From assembly GCA_947494805.1 (NCBI GenBank), contig CANLWK010000001.1, positions 620,001 to 684,000 of the forward strand: a stretch of 64,000 bases of DNA. Reading direction: 5' to 3'. The notes under the pieces are model-generated. The model was not told the origin of the DNA. It searched no databases and worked only from the letters and a program-made list of their open reading frames with translations. Positions 28,281-35,962 of this stretch are shown here, one piece after another (position 1 is the stretch's first letter; every line of letters begins with the position of its first letter). Both the position numbers and the translations under genes were made by a program. This stretch comes from an uncultured Croceitalea sp. (GTDB lineage Bacteria > Bacteroidota > Bacteroidia > Flavobacteriales > Flavobacteriaceae).

Positions 28281-28299
28281 ATATTTACAAAAAATGTAA
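28281..28299 (+). promoter_or_regulatory. TTACA-AAAAA-TGTAA palindrome upstream of rfbB
   Basis: A perfect 5-bp inverted pair with A5 spacer at 28285-28299, preceded by ATATTTACAAA, about 20-35 bp before the rfbB ATG. A related arrangement of the same words precedes ugd. It might be an operator common to the nucleotide-sugar genes, but AT-rich DNA makes chance likely. Confidence 0.25.
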
Positions 28300-28318
28300 T
28301 ACAAACATAATATAGTTT

Positions 28319-29356
28319 ATGATTCATGTTTTAGTAACCGGAGGGGCGGGATTTATAGGTTCTAATTTTGTGCCCTACTTTTTAGAGGCACATTCAGATA
28401 TACATTTGGTGAACCTTGATGCACTGACCTATGCTGGTGATATAGCCAATTTGAAAGAAGTTGAAACTCACGATAGATATACTTTTGTTCACGGTAATAT
28501 CTGTGATAGAAGTCTGATCGAAGAATTGTTCAAACGTTATGATTTTCAAGGGGTTGTGCACTTTGCCGCCGAATCACATGTAGATAATTCAATTACCAAT
28601 CCTGATGCATTCATGCAGACCAATATTTTGGGCACTTTCAATCTGATTGATGTGGCCAAGAGTCATTGGATGGTTGGCCCTGGCATCTATAAAGAGGCTT
28701 TTAAAAATGCACGTTTTCACCATGTTTCAACTGATGAAGTTTATGGCACCTTGGGTGAAGATGGTCTTTTTATGGAAACGACGCCTTACGCACCAAATAG
28801 CCCATATAGTGCCTCAAAGGCGTCCTCAGATTTCATTGTTCGTAGTTATCACCATACCTACGGAATGAATGTGGTCACGACCAATTGTTCCAATAATTAT
28901 GGGCCAAAGCAACATGATGAGAAATTGATACCGACCATTATACGTAAAGCCCTGTCAGGTGAACCCATACCAATTTATGGTGACGGATCTAACATTCGTG
29001 ATTGGCTGTACGTGCTTGATCATTGCAAGGGCATTGATTTGGCCTATAAAGATGGGGTGTCAGGTGAAACGTACAATATCGGGGGTAGAAACGAACGTAA
29101 CAATTTGTATATCGCCAAAAGGGTATGTGAAGTTTTGGACGGTAAGCACCCTCGAAATGACGGAAAATCTTACGAAAGTTTGATTGCCTATGTCAAAGAC
29201 AGGGCAGGGCACGATTTTAGATACGCTATTGATGCCTCAAAAATAGAAGACGAATTGGGCTGGAAGGCAGATGAGAACTTCGAAACAGGAATTGAAAAAA
29301 CAATCGATTGGTATTTGCAACGTTACGTTGAAAGTGAAAACTCAAGTTTGGCATAG
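28319..29356 (+). CDS. rfbB: dTDP-glucose 4,6-dehydratase
   Basis: This 345-residue extended SDR enzyme is the second step of dTDP-L-rhamnose synthesis. It has the NAD motif GGAGFIGSNF, AAESHVDNS, the catalytic Thr-Asp-Glu in STDEVYG, and Tyr/Lys in YSASKASSD. The substrate-binding segment NCSNNYGPKQHDEKLIP is also present. The length is normal. It is first in the rfbBACD operon; the next gene starts 26 bp downstream. It is separated by about 7 kb of unrelated genes from the exopolysaccharide locus that probably consumes the product. Confidence 0.97.
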   Translation: MIHVLVTGGAGFIGSNFVPYFLEAHSDIHLVNLDALTYAGDIANLKEVETHDRYTFVHGNICDRSLIEELFKRYDFQGVVHFAAESHVDNSITNPDAFMQTNILGTFNLIDVAKSHWMVGPGIYKEAFKNARFHHVSTDEVYGTLGEDGLFMETTPYAPNSPYSASKASSDFIVRSYHHTYGMNVVTTNCSNNYGPKQHDEKLIPTIIRKALSGEPIPIYGDGSNIRDWLYVLDHCKGIDLAYKDGVSGETYNIGGRNERNNLYIAKRVCEVLDGKHPRNDGKSYESLIAYVKDRAGHDFRYAIDASKIEDELGWKADENFETGIEKTIDWYLQRYVESENSSLA

Positions 29357-29382
29357 CCATCATAAAAGTACGATAAAGCATA

Positions 29383-30243
29383 ATGAAAGGAATAATACTA
29401 GCCGGGGGCTCTGGAACCAGATTGCACCCCTTGACACTAGCCGTAAGCAAGCAGTTAATGCCTATTTATGACAAGCCGATGATTTACTATCCACTATCCA
29501 CCTTATTGGAGTCGGGCATCTGGGAGATATTGATTATTTCAACTCCACATGACCTGCCTTTGTTTAAAAAATTGTTAGGTGATGGCAGAAAATACGGTTG
29601 TCGTTTTGAGTATGCGGTACAAGAAGAACCTAATGGTTTGGCGCAAGCCTTTATAATAGGGGAGAAGTTTATAGGTGACGACAAAGTAGCGTTGATATTG
29701 GGCGATAATATCTTTTACGGTACCGGGCTGGATAATTTATTACAATCAAACAATGACCCAGATGGGGGCATCATTTATGCCTACCACGTCAATGATCCTG
29801 AACGATACGGTGTGGTTGAGTTTGATGAAGATGGTAGGGCCATTTCAATTGAAGAAAAACCCAAACATCCGAAATCGAATTATGCAGTGCCCGGTATTTA
29901 CTTTTACGATAACGACGTCGTTGAGATTGCAAAGAACATGAAGCCCAGTGCGCGTGGGGAACTCGAAATTACCGATGTTAACCGCGAGTATTTGAAAAGA
30001 GGTAAGTTGAAAGTAAGTATTATGGACAGGGGCACCGCCTGGTTAGATACGGGTACCTTTGCCTCGTTGATGCAGGCAGGCCAATTTGTTCAAGTGATTG
30101 AAGAACGACAAGGACTGAAAATCGGTGCGATAGAATCATCGGCCTACAAAATGGGCTACATCACCAAAAACCAGTTCAAAAAGTTGACCGAACCATTTAT
30201 CAAAAGTGGGTACAGCAAACGATTGTTAGAAGCCATATCTTAG
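29383..30243 (+). CDS. rfbA: Glucose-1-phosphate thymidylyltransferase
   Basis: This 286-residue nucleotidyltransferase makes dTDP-glucose. The signature is [32 protein letters not shown] at residues 7-38, with the metal-binding ILGDN stretch near 106 and EEKP near 163, all conserved. The length matches the RmlA long form. It lies 4 bp before rfbC and is in the same transcription unit as rfbB. Confidence 0.97.
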   Translation: MKGIILAGGSGTRLHPLTLAVSKQLMPIYDKPMIYYPLSTLLESGIWEILIISTPHDLPLFKKLLGDGRKYGCRFEYAVQEEPNGLAQAFIIGEKFIGDDKVALILGDNIFYGTGLDNLLQSNNDPDGGIIYAYHVNDPERYGVVEFDEDGRAISIEEKPKHPKSNYAVPGIYFYDNDVVEIAKNMKPSARGELEITDVNREYLKRGKLKVSIMDRGTAWLDTGTFASLMQAGQFVQVIEERQGLKIGAIESSAYKMGYITKNQFKKLTEPFIKSGYSKRLLEAIS

Positions 30244-30247
30244 TGTT

Positions 30248-30796
30248 ATGAAAATTCAAAAAACGGCAATTAAAGATTGCTTGATTTTAGAACCAACGGT
30301 TATAGAAGACAATAGGGGTTATTTTTTTGAGAGCTATAACCAAGAAAAATTTGAGCGACTCACAGGCTTAAAACCTTTTTTTGTTCAAGACAACCAGTCA
30401 TTATCAACACGCGGGGTGCTCAGAGGATTGCACTTTCAGCGTGGGGAACATGCTCAGGCCAAATTGGTTCGTGTATTGGAAGGTGAAGTATTAGATGTTG
30501 CCGTAGATATCAGACAAAATTCAGAAACTTTTGGTAAGGTTGTATCGACCATACTCTCTTCAGACAATAAAAAACAGATGTACGTGCCTCGTGGGTGTGC
30601 CCATGGTTTTGTGACCTTGAGTAAAAAGGCGATTTTCTTTTACAAATGTGATAACTTTTACAATAAAGCATCTGAGGGCGGAGTTTTGTATAGCGACCCT
30701 GAGTTTGCAATTGATTGGATGGTAGACGAGTCAGAACTGATTGTTTCAGATAAGGATAAGGTACTGCCAACATTCAATAGTGCCATTTTAGGTTAA
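30248..30796 (+). CDS. rfbC: dTDP-4-dehydrorhamnose 3,5-epimerase
   Basis: 182 residues of cupin fold. The active-site His occurs in RGVLRGLHFQ and the gate region in PRGCAHGFVTLS, with catalytic Asp/Tyr in the C-terminal half (YNKASEGGVLYSDPEFAIDW). Length and motifs match RmlC. It sits 4 bp after rfbA and 17 bp before rfbD. It performs the double epimerisation before the final reduction to dTDP-L-rhamnose. Confidence 0.96.
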   Translation: MKIQKTAIKDCLILEPTVIEDNRGYFFESYNQEKFERLTGLKPFFVQDNQSLSTRGVLRGLHFQRGEHAQAKLVRVLEGEVLDVAVDIRQNSETFGKVVSTILSSDNKKQMYVPRGCAHGFVTLSKKAIFFYKCDNFYNKASEGGVLYSDPEFAIDWMVDESELIVSDKDKVLPTFNSAILG

Positions 30797-30813
30797 GCTT
30801 AAAAAAATTAAAA

Positions 30814-31677
30814 ATGAATATTTTAATTACTGGAGCATCGGGCCAATTGGGCAGGACCATTAAATCAAGCATTGCTGACCAAGATGACATCAATTTTATC
30901 TTTAAGTCCTCCAGCGAATTGGATATCACTGATTTTGAAGAGGTGCATGCCGAGTTCTCACAAAAGAACTATGCTTACTGTATCAACTGTGCAGCCTACA
31001 CCAATGTGGATAAAGCTGAGTCAGACACTGAAACTGCGCAAATGGTCAATATTACAGGTGCTAGAAATTTAGCACTTAACTGTAAAGAACATCAGGCCAT
31101 ATTAATTCATATTTCCACCGACTTTGTGTTTGACGGTTATTTGAACGAACCCTATAAAGAAGAAGATATCGCAAGGCCTATCGGATTTTATGGCGATACC
31201 AAATACAAAGGCGAACGGGCCATTATCAATAATATAGAAGAACATTTTGTCATACGGACTTCGTGGTTGTATTCAGAATTCGGAAACAACTTTATGAAGA
31301 CGATGATTCGATTGGGTACTGAACGTGAAGAACTTTCAGTGGTCTATGACCAAGTCGGGGCACCTACGTATGCCAAGGACCTGGCGAACGTCATACTACA
31401 TATTATCAATAAGCAAAGTACCGACTACGGCGTGTATCACTATAGTAATGAAGGTGTGGCCAGTTGGTATGATTTTGCAAAGGCCATTTTTGATGGTCAT
31501 GGTATTCAAATCAATTTGAAACCTATTTTATCTTCGGCCTACCCAACGGCCGCTGAGCGTCCAAAGTTTAGTGTGTTGGACAAATCTAAAGTTAAAGCGA
31601 CTTTCGGAATTACCATTCCACACTGGAAAGATAGTCTTACTGTCGCATTAAAAGCTTACAGCACCATAACAGTTTAA
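30814..31677 (+). CDS. rfbD: dTDP-4-dehydrorhamnose reductase
   Basis: 287 residues with a Rossmann motif ITGASGQLG, HISTDFVFDG, and YGDTKYKGE (active-site Tyr and Lys), ending the dTDP-L-rhamnose pathway with NAD(P)H. It is the last gene of the rfbBACD operon. Its TAA overlaps the stop codon of the convergent DUF4407 gene by 4 bp, leaving no room for a separate terminator between them. Confidence 0.95.
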   Translation: MNILITGASGQLGRTIKSSIADQDDINFIFKSSSELDITDFEEVHAEFSQKNYAYCINCAAYTNVDKAESDTETAQMVNITGARNLALNCKEHQAILIHISTDFVFDGYLNEPYKEEDIARPIGFYGDTKYKGERAIINNIEEHFVIRTSWLYSEFGNNFMKTMIRLGTEREELSVVYDQVGAPTYAKDLANVILHIINKQSTDYGVYHYSNEGVASWYDFAKAIFDGHGIQINLKPILSSAYPTAAERPKFSVLDKSKVKATFGITIPHWKDSLTVALKAYSTITV

Positions 31678-32774
31678 AGTCCTTTTACTTGGGTCTTATG
31701 AAAAGAGTCGGCTTGTAGGCGTAAAAGTTCTTGCGCTTTTTCACGTTTGTAGCGATACAGCTCTTCTTCAGATTTAATATCCTCATAAATTTCTTGGTTC
31801 ATTTCGGCATCCGTTGCCATGACCAATTTTCGTTGTGCAACTTTTTGGGTGACCCAGGTTGCCACTACACTTTCAGCTTCCTCAAACTTATAGTCATATT
31901 CTCCTTTAGGTGCCAAAAGCTTGGCAATGATCGGTGCAGTTTCAATGGCCAAGAACAGTAAGAAAATAAAGAACGATGGTAACCAGGGCAGCTTGCCCAA
32001 AGCATTGATTCGTGCCATAAGACCGTCAAAACCGTCGATAATGGGTTGTGAGTTTTTAACCACTTGGGCATAATCGGTATCTAAACCGGCAATTTGCTGT
32101 TCAATACCTGTAATTTTTTGTGCATTTGTATTTTTTAAGGCCTGTAATTCTGCCAATGCAGCATCGTGCTTTTCACGTTTCTCTTTGTAGACAGGTCCTT
32201 TTCCCAAGATTCCTGTGCCTGCCGTGCCCTCAGCTTCTGTGATGTAAGTGTCATAAAGTGCATTGGTCTCTGCCTCTTTTGTAGCAACTTCTTTCTTTAA
32301 GTTTGCAATGTCTTGGTTTAGGCTTTCAATTTTAGGCGTGTACTGCAATGCCAACTGTTCTTTGTTCGCCAAGGTCATGGCATTTTTTTCTTCAAGCAGC
32401 ACCTGATTGATTTCCTTTTCAAAGATTTTCATCTCTAGAGGCTTTGAAATAACGATAGCAATAATAATCGCCAAAAGTATACGCGGTGCCGCCTGTAACA
32501 ATTCACTTTTTAAACTATCTCGTTTTTTGATCGTGGATACGATGTACCTGTCCAAATTGAAAATGAGCAATCCCCATATGAACCCAAAGAAAATGGCCGT
32601 GTAAACATTGTCAAAAACAGTGTAAAGGGCATATCCACTGGCGATAAAGGCCATGACTGCAGTAAAAAAGACTGTTGCTCCAATGCCCATGTATTTGTTT
32701 CGTTCGCCGTTTGTGCAGGTAGAAAGAATGTCGGTGTCCGCTCCCGAACAGAAGATAAAAAATCGTTGTAACAT
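31674..32774 (-). CDS. DUF4407 membrane protein
   Basis: 366 residues. Two or three membrane segments lie at ~28-75 and ~85-105 (FFTAVMAFIASGYALYTVF, FFGFIWGLLIFNLDRYIVS). A long coiled coil follows at ~120-235 (EKEINQVLLEEKNAM onward, rich in Gln, Glu and Lys), then a further membrane segment at ~260-285 (LPWLPSFFIFLLFLAIETAP) and a charged tail. This layout is the DUF4407 family. The function is unknown; the fold resembles a membrane-tethered stalk. It is downstream of the BlaI-M56 pair but separated from it by a terminator-like hairpin. Confidence 0.86.
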   Translation of the reverse strand: MLQRFFIFCSGADTDILSTCTNGERNKYMGIGATVFFTAVMAFIASGYALYTVFDNVYTAIFFGFIWGLLIFNLDRYIVSTIKKRDSLKSELLQAAPRILLAIIIAIVISKPLEMKIFEKEINQVLLEEKNAMTLANKEQLALQYTPKIESLNQDIANLKKEVATKEAETNALYDTYITEAEGTAGTGILGKGPVYKEKREKHDAALAELQALKNTNAQKITGIEQQIAGLDTDYAQVVKNSQPIIDGFDGLMARINALGKLPWLPSFFIFLLFLAIETAPIIAKLLAPKGEYDYKFEEAESVVATWVTQKVAQRKLVMATDAEMNQEIYEDIKSEEELYRYKREKAQELLRLQADSFHKTQVKGL

Positions 32775-32803
32775 GATAGTGCTCGTTTAGGTTTGGCCCT
32801 TTG

Positions 32804-32835
32804 CTTCAACTGTGCTCAGCACGGGCTAGCTCAGG
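32804..32835. repeat. Intergenic repeat-like sequence (CTCAGCAC-type)
   Basis: The stretch containing TGTGCTCAGCACGGGCTAGC is compositionally unlike its AT-rich surroundings and resembles short interspersed GC-richer repeats common between flavobacterial genes. Only one copy is seen in this window, so the call is tentative. Confidence 0.3.
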
Positions 32836-32871
32836 GTAAATATGATATTAGAACGCGATGATTATGATTTT

Positions 32872-32903
32872 GTTACACAAAAAGCCTTCGTTTAGAAGGC
32901 TTT
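32872..32903 (-). terminator. Rho-independent terminator after the BlaI-M56 pair
   Basis: A 9-bp perfect stem (AAAGCCTTC / GAAGGCTTT, 32881-32889 with 32895-32903) with a 5-base loop. On the minus strand it is followed by a run of T residues. It lies 26 bp past the M56 stop and before DUF4407. Confidence 0.8.
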
Positions 32904-32928
32904 AACGTTTTGATGAAAAGTTAAAAAG

Positions 32929-34668
32929 CTATTTGCGCTCAAAAGTAATTGGTGATTTTGAGATTTTTACTTTCGGATTTTTGGAATTTGTTCTAGTGGT
33001 TTGAATGTTCAGATCCGTATTGTTTTTTAAAAGCTCAATAGCCTTGTCAGATGATATTTTTTCATCTTCAAAATAAAAAGTAGCGCCTTTTTTTGCCATA
33101 GAGATAATATGATCTAAGGGATCCTCAGGTTCTGGGGGCAATGGTGGTTCAGCCACACCTACAACACTTCGAGGAACTGGTACGCCGGCAGCTTCAAGGG
33201 TAGATGGTGTTCTATCTGATTTGGGCTCAACTGGCCGAACAGGTACGGGCGCTTCGGGCATTGCAGGTGGCTCAGGAAAATCAGGAAATGGTTCGGCATC
33301 GGCCTTTTGCTTATCTGACATCAAGCTATAGATATATTCCAAACGTTCTATATCGCTTCCCTTGATGTGCATGTTGTTTCGCGGCATATCGTTATAATAC
33401 TTTGCGAGTTTGTTGTATTCGGCCATAAGTTTTCTTGAAGCACCTTCTTGTACAACACGATTCTGGTATCCTTCAGGAAAAACATTCATATTTTCATTGG
33501 CCTTTGCTAAATGTGTTTTTTGAAATTCAGCTTCCACTTTTTCTAAGAAAGTTATTGGTGTTTCGCTGAAATTGGCTTGAACGATGACTGAAGTATAATC
33601 AGGTTCTTCCCAGTTTTCGGTCAAAACATCTATGGTTACCGCAAAATCTTGTAAGGGCACATTCTCATTGTTAAGTAGTATTTGGCTTTTGTGCACTAAA
33701 AGCACGAACTGTTTTTCAGGCCGTTGCGCGTACACTTCATTTGGCTCTTGCGGTTCGCTTTTTTGCATTTCAATGATTTTGGTCTCACTGAATCCTAAAA
33801 GCAGTAGTGCGCTCAATGGAATTAATAACATACTTCTTAAAACCATTGATTTTCTTGATGTTTTTTTCTTCATGATGATAAATCGTTTTTTGAATGATGA
33901 ATAATTAATGGCATTTGCAATGCCGGTCGACTGATATGTTTTTAATGACTCATTTGAGATATAGGACAATAAAGTGTTCTGATAACTTTTTCTGGGTTGG
34001 CCCTTCTCTAGAACAGCTTGGTCCGCCAAGAATTCGTGATTGAGTTTAATGCTTTTGCCATACAGGTATAGTATTGGGTTAAACCAAAAGATGACTTGTA
34101 AAAATTCAATGAACAAGACATCAAGACTGTGTAACTGTCTGGCATGTGTTTGTTCATGGAGCAATACTTCATTAGGAATCTGGTTCGCTTCCAATTGCGT
34201 TTTGTTGAGAAAAATAAAACTGAAAAATGTATGTGGAGGAAGTAGGTCGCCCAACAATACTTTGATATAAGAAGCCTCTTTGATTTTTGGGTTATTACGT
34301 ATTCGGTTTACGATTTGTAATAGATGTTTGATGAACCGAAATGCGAAAGCGGCACCTCCCAGCACGTATATGGAAAACAACAACAATGTCCAATTAACGG
34401 TATCATAGTCCGTTACGACAACGTTATGATTGGGCTGTTCTTGATTTAAAACAGGTTCATTTTGAGAGGCTTCATATGAAATTGGTGAGTTAACCTCGGG
34501 GTTCACGTATTCTTCGAAAACGATTAAGGGTATTGTGAACGAAACTAACAGCGCCCCGAGCAGAAAAAAACGCTTGAACATGTGGGCACTTTCTTTTTCA
34601 AGCAATAGCTTGTAAAAGGCCCAAAGGATAAACATGCAGGCAGTGGATTTTAAGAGGTAGGTGTCCAT
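32929..34668 (-). CDS. M56 (BlaR1/MecR1-like) membrane metallopeptidase
   Basis: 579 residues. Several membrane helices lie in the first ~115 residues. A zinc-protease signature HEQTH follows near residue 170 (VLLHEQTHARQLHSLDVLF), with the downstream NHEFLADQAV Glu ligand. A further membrane helix sits near 275-295, and a long periplasmic C-terminal region (300-579) is proline- and Glu-rich near 470-520. It resembles sensor proteases that cut a BlaI-type repressor. It begins 2 bp after the BlaI-like stop, so the two form an operon controlled by the operator in front of BlaI. No beta-lactamase gene is nearby. Confidence 0.93.
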   Translation of the reverse strand: MDTYLLKSTACMFILWAFYKLLLEKESAHMFKRFFLLGALLVSFTIPLIVFEEYVNPEVNSPISYEASQNEPVLNQEQPNHNVVVTDYDTVNWTLLLFSIYVLGGAAFAFRFIKHLLQIVNRIRNNPKIKEASYIKVLLGDLLPPHTFFSFIFLNKTQLEANQIPNEVLLHEQTHARQLHSLDVLFIEFLQVIFWFNPILYLYGKSIKLNHEFLADQAVLEKGQPRKSYQNTLLSYISNESLKTYQSTGIANAINYSSFKKRFIIMKKKTSRKSMVLRSMLLIPLSALLLLGFSETKIIEMQKSEPQEPNEVYAQRPEKQFVLLVHKSQILLNNENVPLQDFAVTIDVLTENWEEPDYTSVIVQANFSETPITFLEKVEAEFQKTHLAKANENMNVFPEGYQNRVVQEGASRKLMAEYNKLAKYYNDMPRNNMHIKGSDIERLEYIYSLMSDKQKADAEPFPDFPEPPAMPEAPVPVRPVEPKSDRTPSTLEAAGVPVPRSVVGVAEPPLPPEPEDPLDHIISMAKKGATFYFEDEKISSDKAIELLKNNTDLNIQTTRTNSKNPKVKISKSPITFERK

Positions 34669-34670
34669 GA

Positions 34671-35036
34671 CTATTTCTTTTCGATTTCTTGGTCTATCAA
34701 TTTTTTTAGTTCTTCCAATTCTGTTTTGCTCAGATTGGTCTCTTGCGTAAAAAATGAGGCAAATTGACTCGCACTATCATTAAAAAAGTTTTTGATGAGT
34801 CCATTCACATGTTTTGAAAAGTAATCTTTCTTCTTTACCAAAGGGTAATATTCCCTGGCACGTCCAAAGCTTTTATAGGCTATAAAACCCTTGTCCGTCA
34901 TACGCTTTAACAATGTAGCAACCGTTGTAGTGGCCGGCCTTGGCTCGTTGTAACCTTCTAAGAGGTCTTTCATAAAGGCCCTTCTCTTTTTCCAGAGGAT
35001 GTTCATCAACTCTTCTTCCGCTTTTGACAATTGCAT
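34671..35036 (-). CDS. BlaI/MecI-family transcriptional repressor
   Basis: 121 residues of winged helix-turn-helix: MQLSKAEEELMNILWKKRRAFMKDLLEGY, then the recognition helix region TTTVATLLKRMTDKGFIAYKSFGRAREYYPL, and a C-terminal dimerisation segment (KDYFSKHVNGLIKNFF onward). It is expected to bind TACAnnTGTA-type operators until cut by the M56 partner encoded next to it. Three operator-like palindromes stand directly in front of this gene and strongly support self-repression. Confidence 0.94.
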   Translation of the reverse strand: MQLSKAEEELMNILWKKRRAFMKDLLEGYNEPRPATTTVATLLKRMTDKGFIAYKSFGRAREYYPLVKKKDYFSKHVNGLIKNFFNDSASQFASFFTQETNLSKTELEELKKLIDQEIEKK

Positions 35037-35037
35037 A

Positions 35038-35101
35038 TTCTACATTGTTAGAATTAACTCTACAAACATAGAACAAATATTTTAATTCTACAAATGTAGA
35101 G
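35038..35101 (-). promoter_or_regulatory. blaI promoter with three BlaI-type operators
   Basis: On the minus strand a TTG (35091-35093) and TATGTTTG (35063-35070) are spaced by 20 bp, a clean flavobacterial promoter. Palindromes overlap it: TACAAATGTA at 35089-35098 covers the -33 element, TACAAACATAG at 35061-35071 covers the -7 element, and an imperfect TTCTACATTGTTAGAA at 35038-35053 sits between the start site and the ATG. The TACAnnTGTA form is the consensus for BlaI/MecI/CopY repressors. Confidence 0.8.
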
Positions 35102-35130
35102 TTTGAATATTTGATTTTGCACATAAAAAC

Positions 35131-35164
35131 TTGAAGAAAAGCCAATGGAATTTGGCTATGTTTG
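35131..35164 (+). promoter_or_regulatory. Promoter of the PhnA gene (TTG-N23-TATGTTTG)
   Basis: TTG at 35131-35133 and TATGTTTG at 35157-35164 match the flavobacterial consensus with 23 bp between. Transcription would start near 35171, about 15 bp before the ATG at 35186. Confidence 0.6.
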
Positions 35165-35185
35165 CGTTCAAACAAAATCAGTTCA

Positions 35186-35764
35186 ATGGGTTTATTGGAA
35201 CAACTAAAAGAACGGAGTACTTCAAAATGCGAATTATGTTCCGCTACCAATGATTTACAGATTTATGAAGTGCCACCTGTGTCGACGGGGGGAATGGATG
35301 GAAGTATTTTAGCCTGCACGACCTGCACTGCTCAGATTAAGGAAGTTGATAGCACGGATCCCAACCATTGGCGTTGTTTGAACGATAGTATGTGGAGCGA
35401 GTATGATGCCGTTAAGGTCGTGGCCTGGCGTATGCTCTCAAGATTGAAAGATAAAGGCTGGCCCCAAGATTTATTGGATATGCTCTATTTGGACGATGAG
35501 CTATTGAATTGGGCAAAAGCTACTGGTGAAGACCTTGAAGAGAGTGATAAAATCATTCATCGTGATGTAAATGGTGCAATACTTGAAAATGGAGCTAATG
35601 TAGTTCTGATAAAAGATTTGAAGGTAAAAGGTTCAAGTATGGTAGTTAAACAAGGTACCGCGGTGCGCCGAATTACCCTTGATAGGGATAATGCCGACTA
35701 CATAGAAGGCAAAATTAACGGACAGCACATTGTGATTATTACCAAGTATGTGAAGAAGTTGTGA
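35186..35764 (+). CDS. PhnA-domain protein (zinc ribbon)
   Basis: 192 residues from the ATG at 35186; an upstream TTG is in frame but lies on the promoter box. The N-terminal zinc-ribbon region has paired cysteines (CELC, then CTTC), and the C-terminal PhnA domain has VVLIKDLKVKGSSMVVKQGT near residue 130-160. It was once linked with alkylphosphonate use by name only; the biochemical role is unclear. A clear TTG/TATGTTTG promoter precedes it, divergent from the BlaI promoter. The spacing of the two divergent promoters is under 100 bp. Confidence 0.9.
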   Translation: MGLLEQLKERSTSKCELCSATNDLQIYEVPPVSTGGMDGSILACTTCTAQIKEVDSTDPNHWRCLNDSMWSEYDAVKVVAWRMLSRLKDKGWPQDLLDMLYLDDELLNWAKATGEDLEESDKIIHRDVNGAILENGANVVLIKDLKVKGSSMVVKQGTAVRRITLDRDNADYIEGKINGQHIVIITKYVKKL

Positions 35765-35883
35765 GTTTTATGTTGGTCAGTAGTGAGTATTGGGTTTGTA
35801 GTAAAAAGTATTTAATGGCATGAAGAACTTTTGGAAAAAGGATACCCTCAGCATTTCGTAACAAAAATGTCTCTTTTGATTTT

Positions 35884-35962
35884 TCTAAACTCTAAACTCT
35901 AAACTCTAAACTCTAAACTCTAAACTCTAAACTCTAAACTCTAAACTCTAAACTCTAAACTC
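35884..35962. repeat. Heptamer tandem repeat (TCTAAAC x11)
   Basis: Eleven perfect head-to-tail copies of TCTAAAC (GTTTAGA on the other strand), followed by TC, with no errors between copies. The array ends exactly where the stop codon of the M20 dipeptidase begins (35961-35963), and so lies directly 3' of that gene. Confidence 0.95.

Noticed and set aside
35884-35962. CRISPR array
   Set aside because: Units are seven bases with no spacers, and no Cas genes are present.
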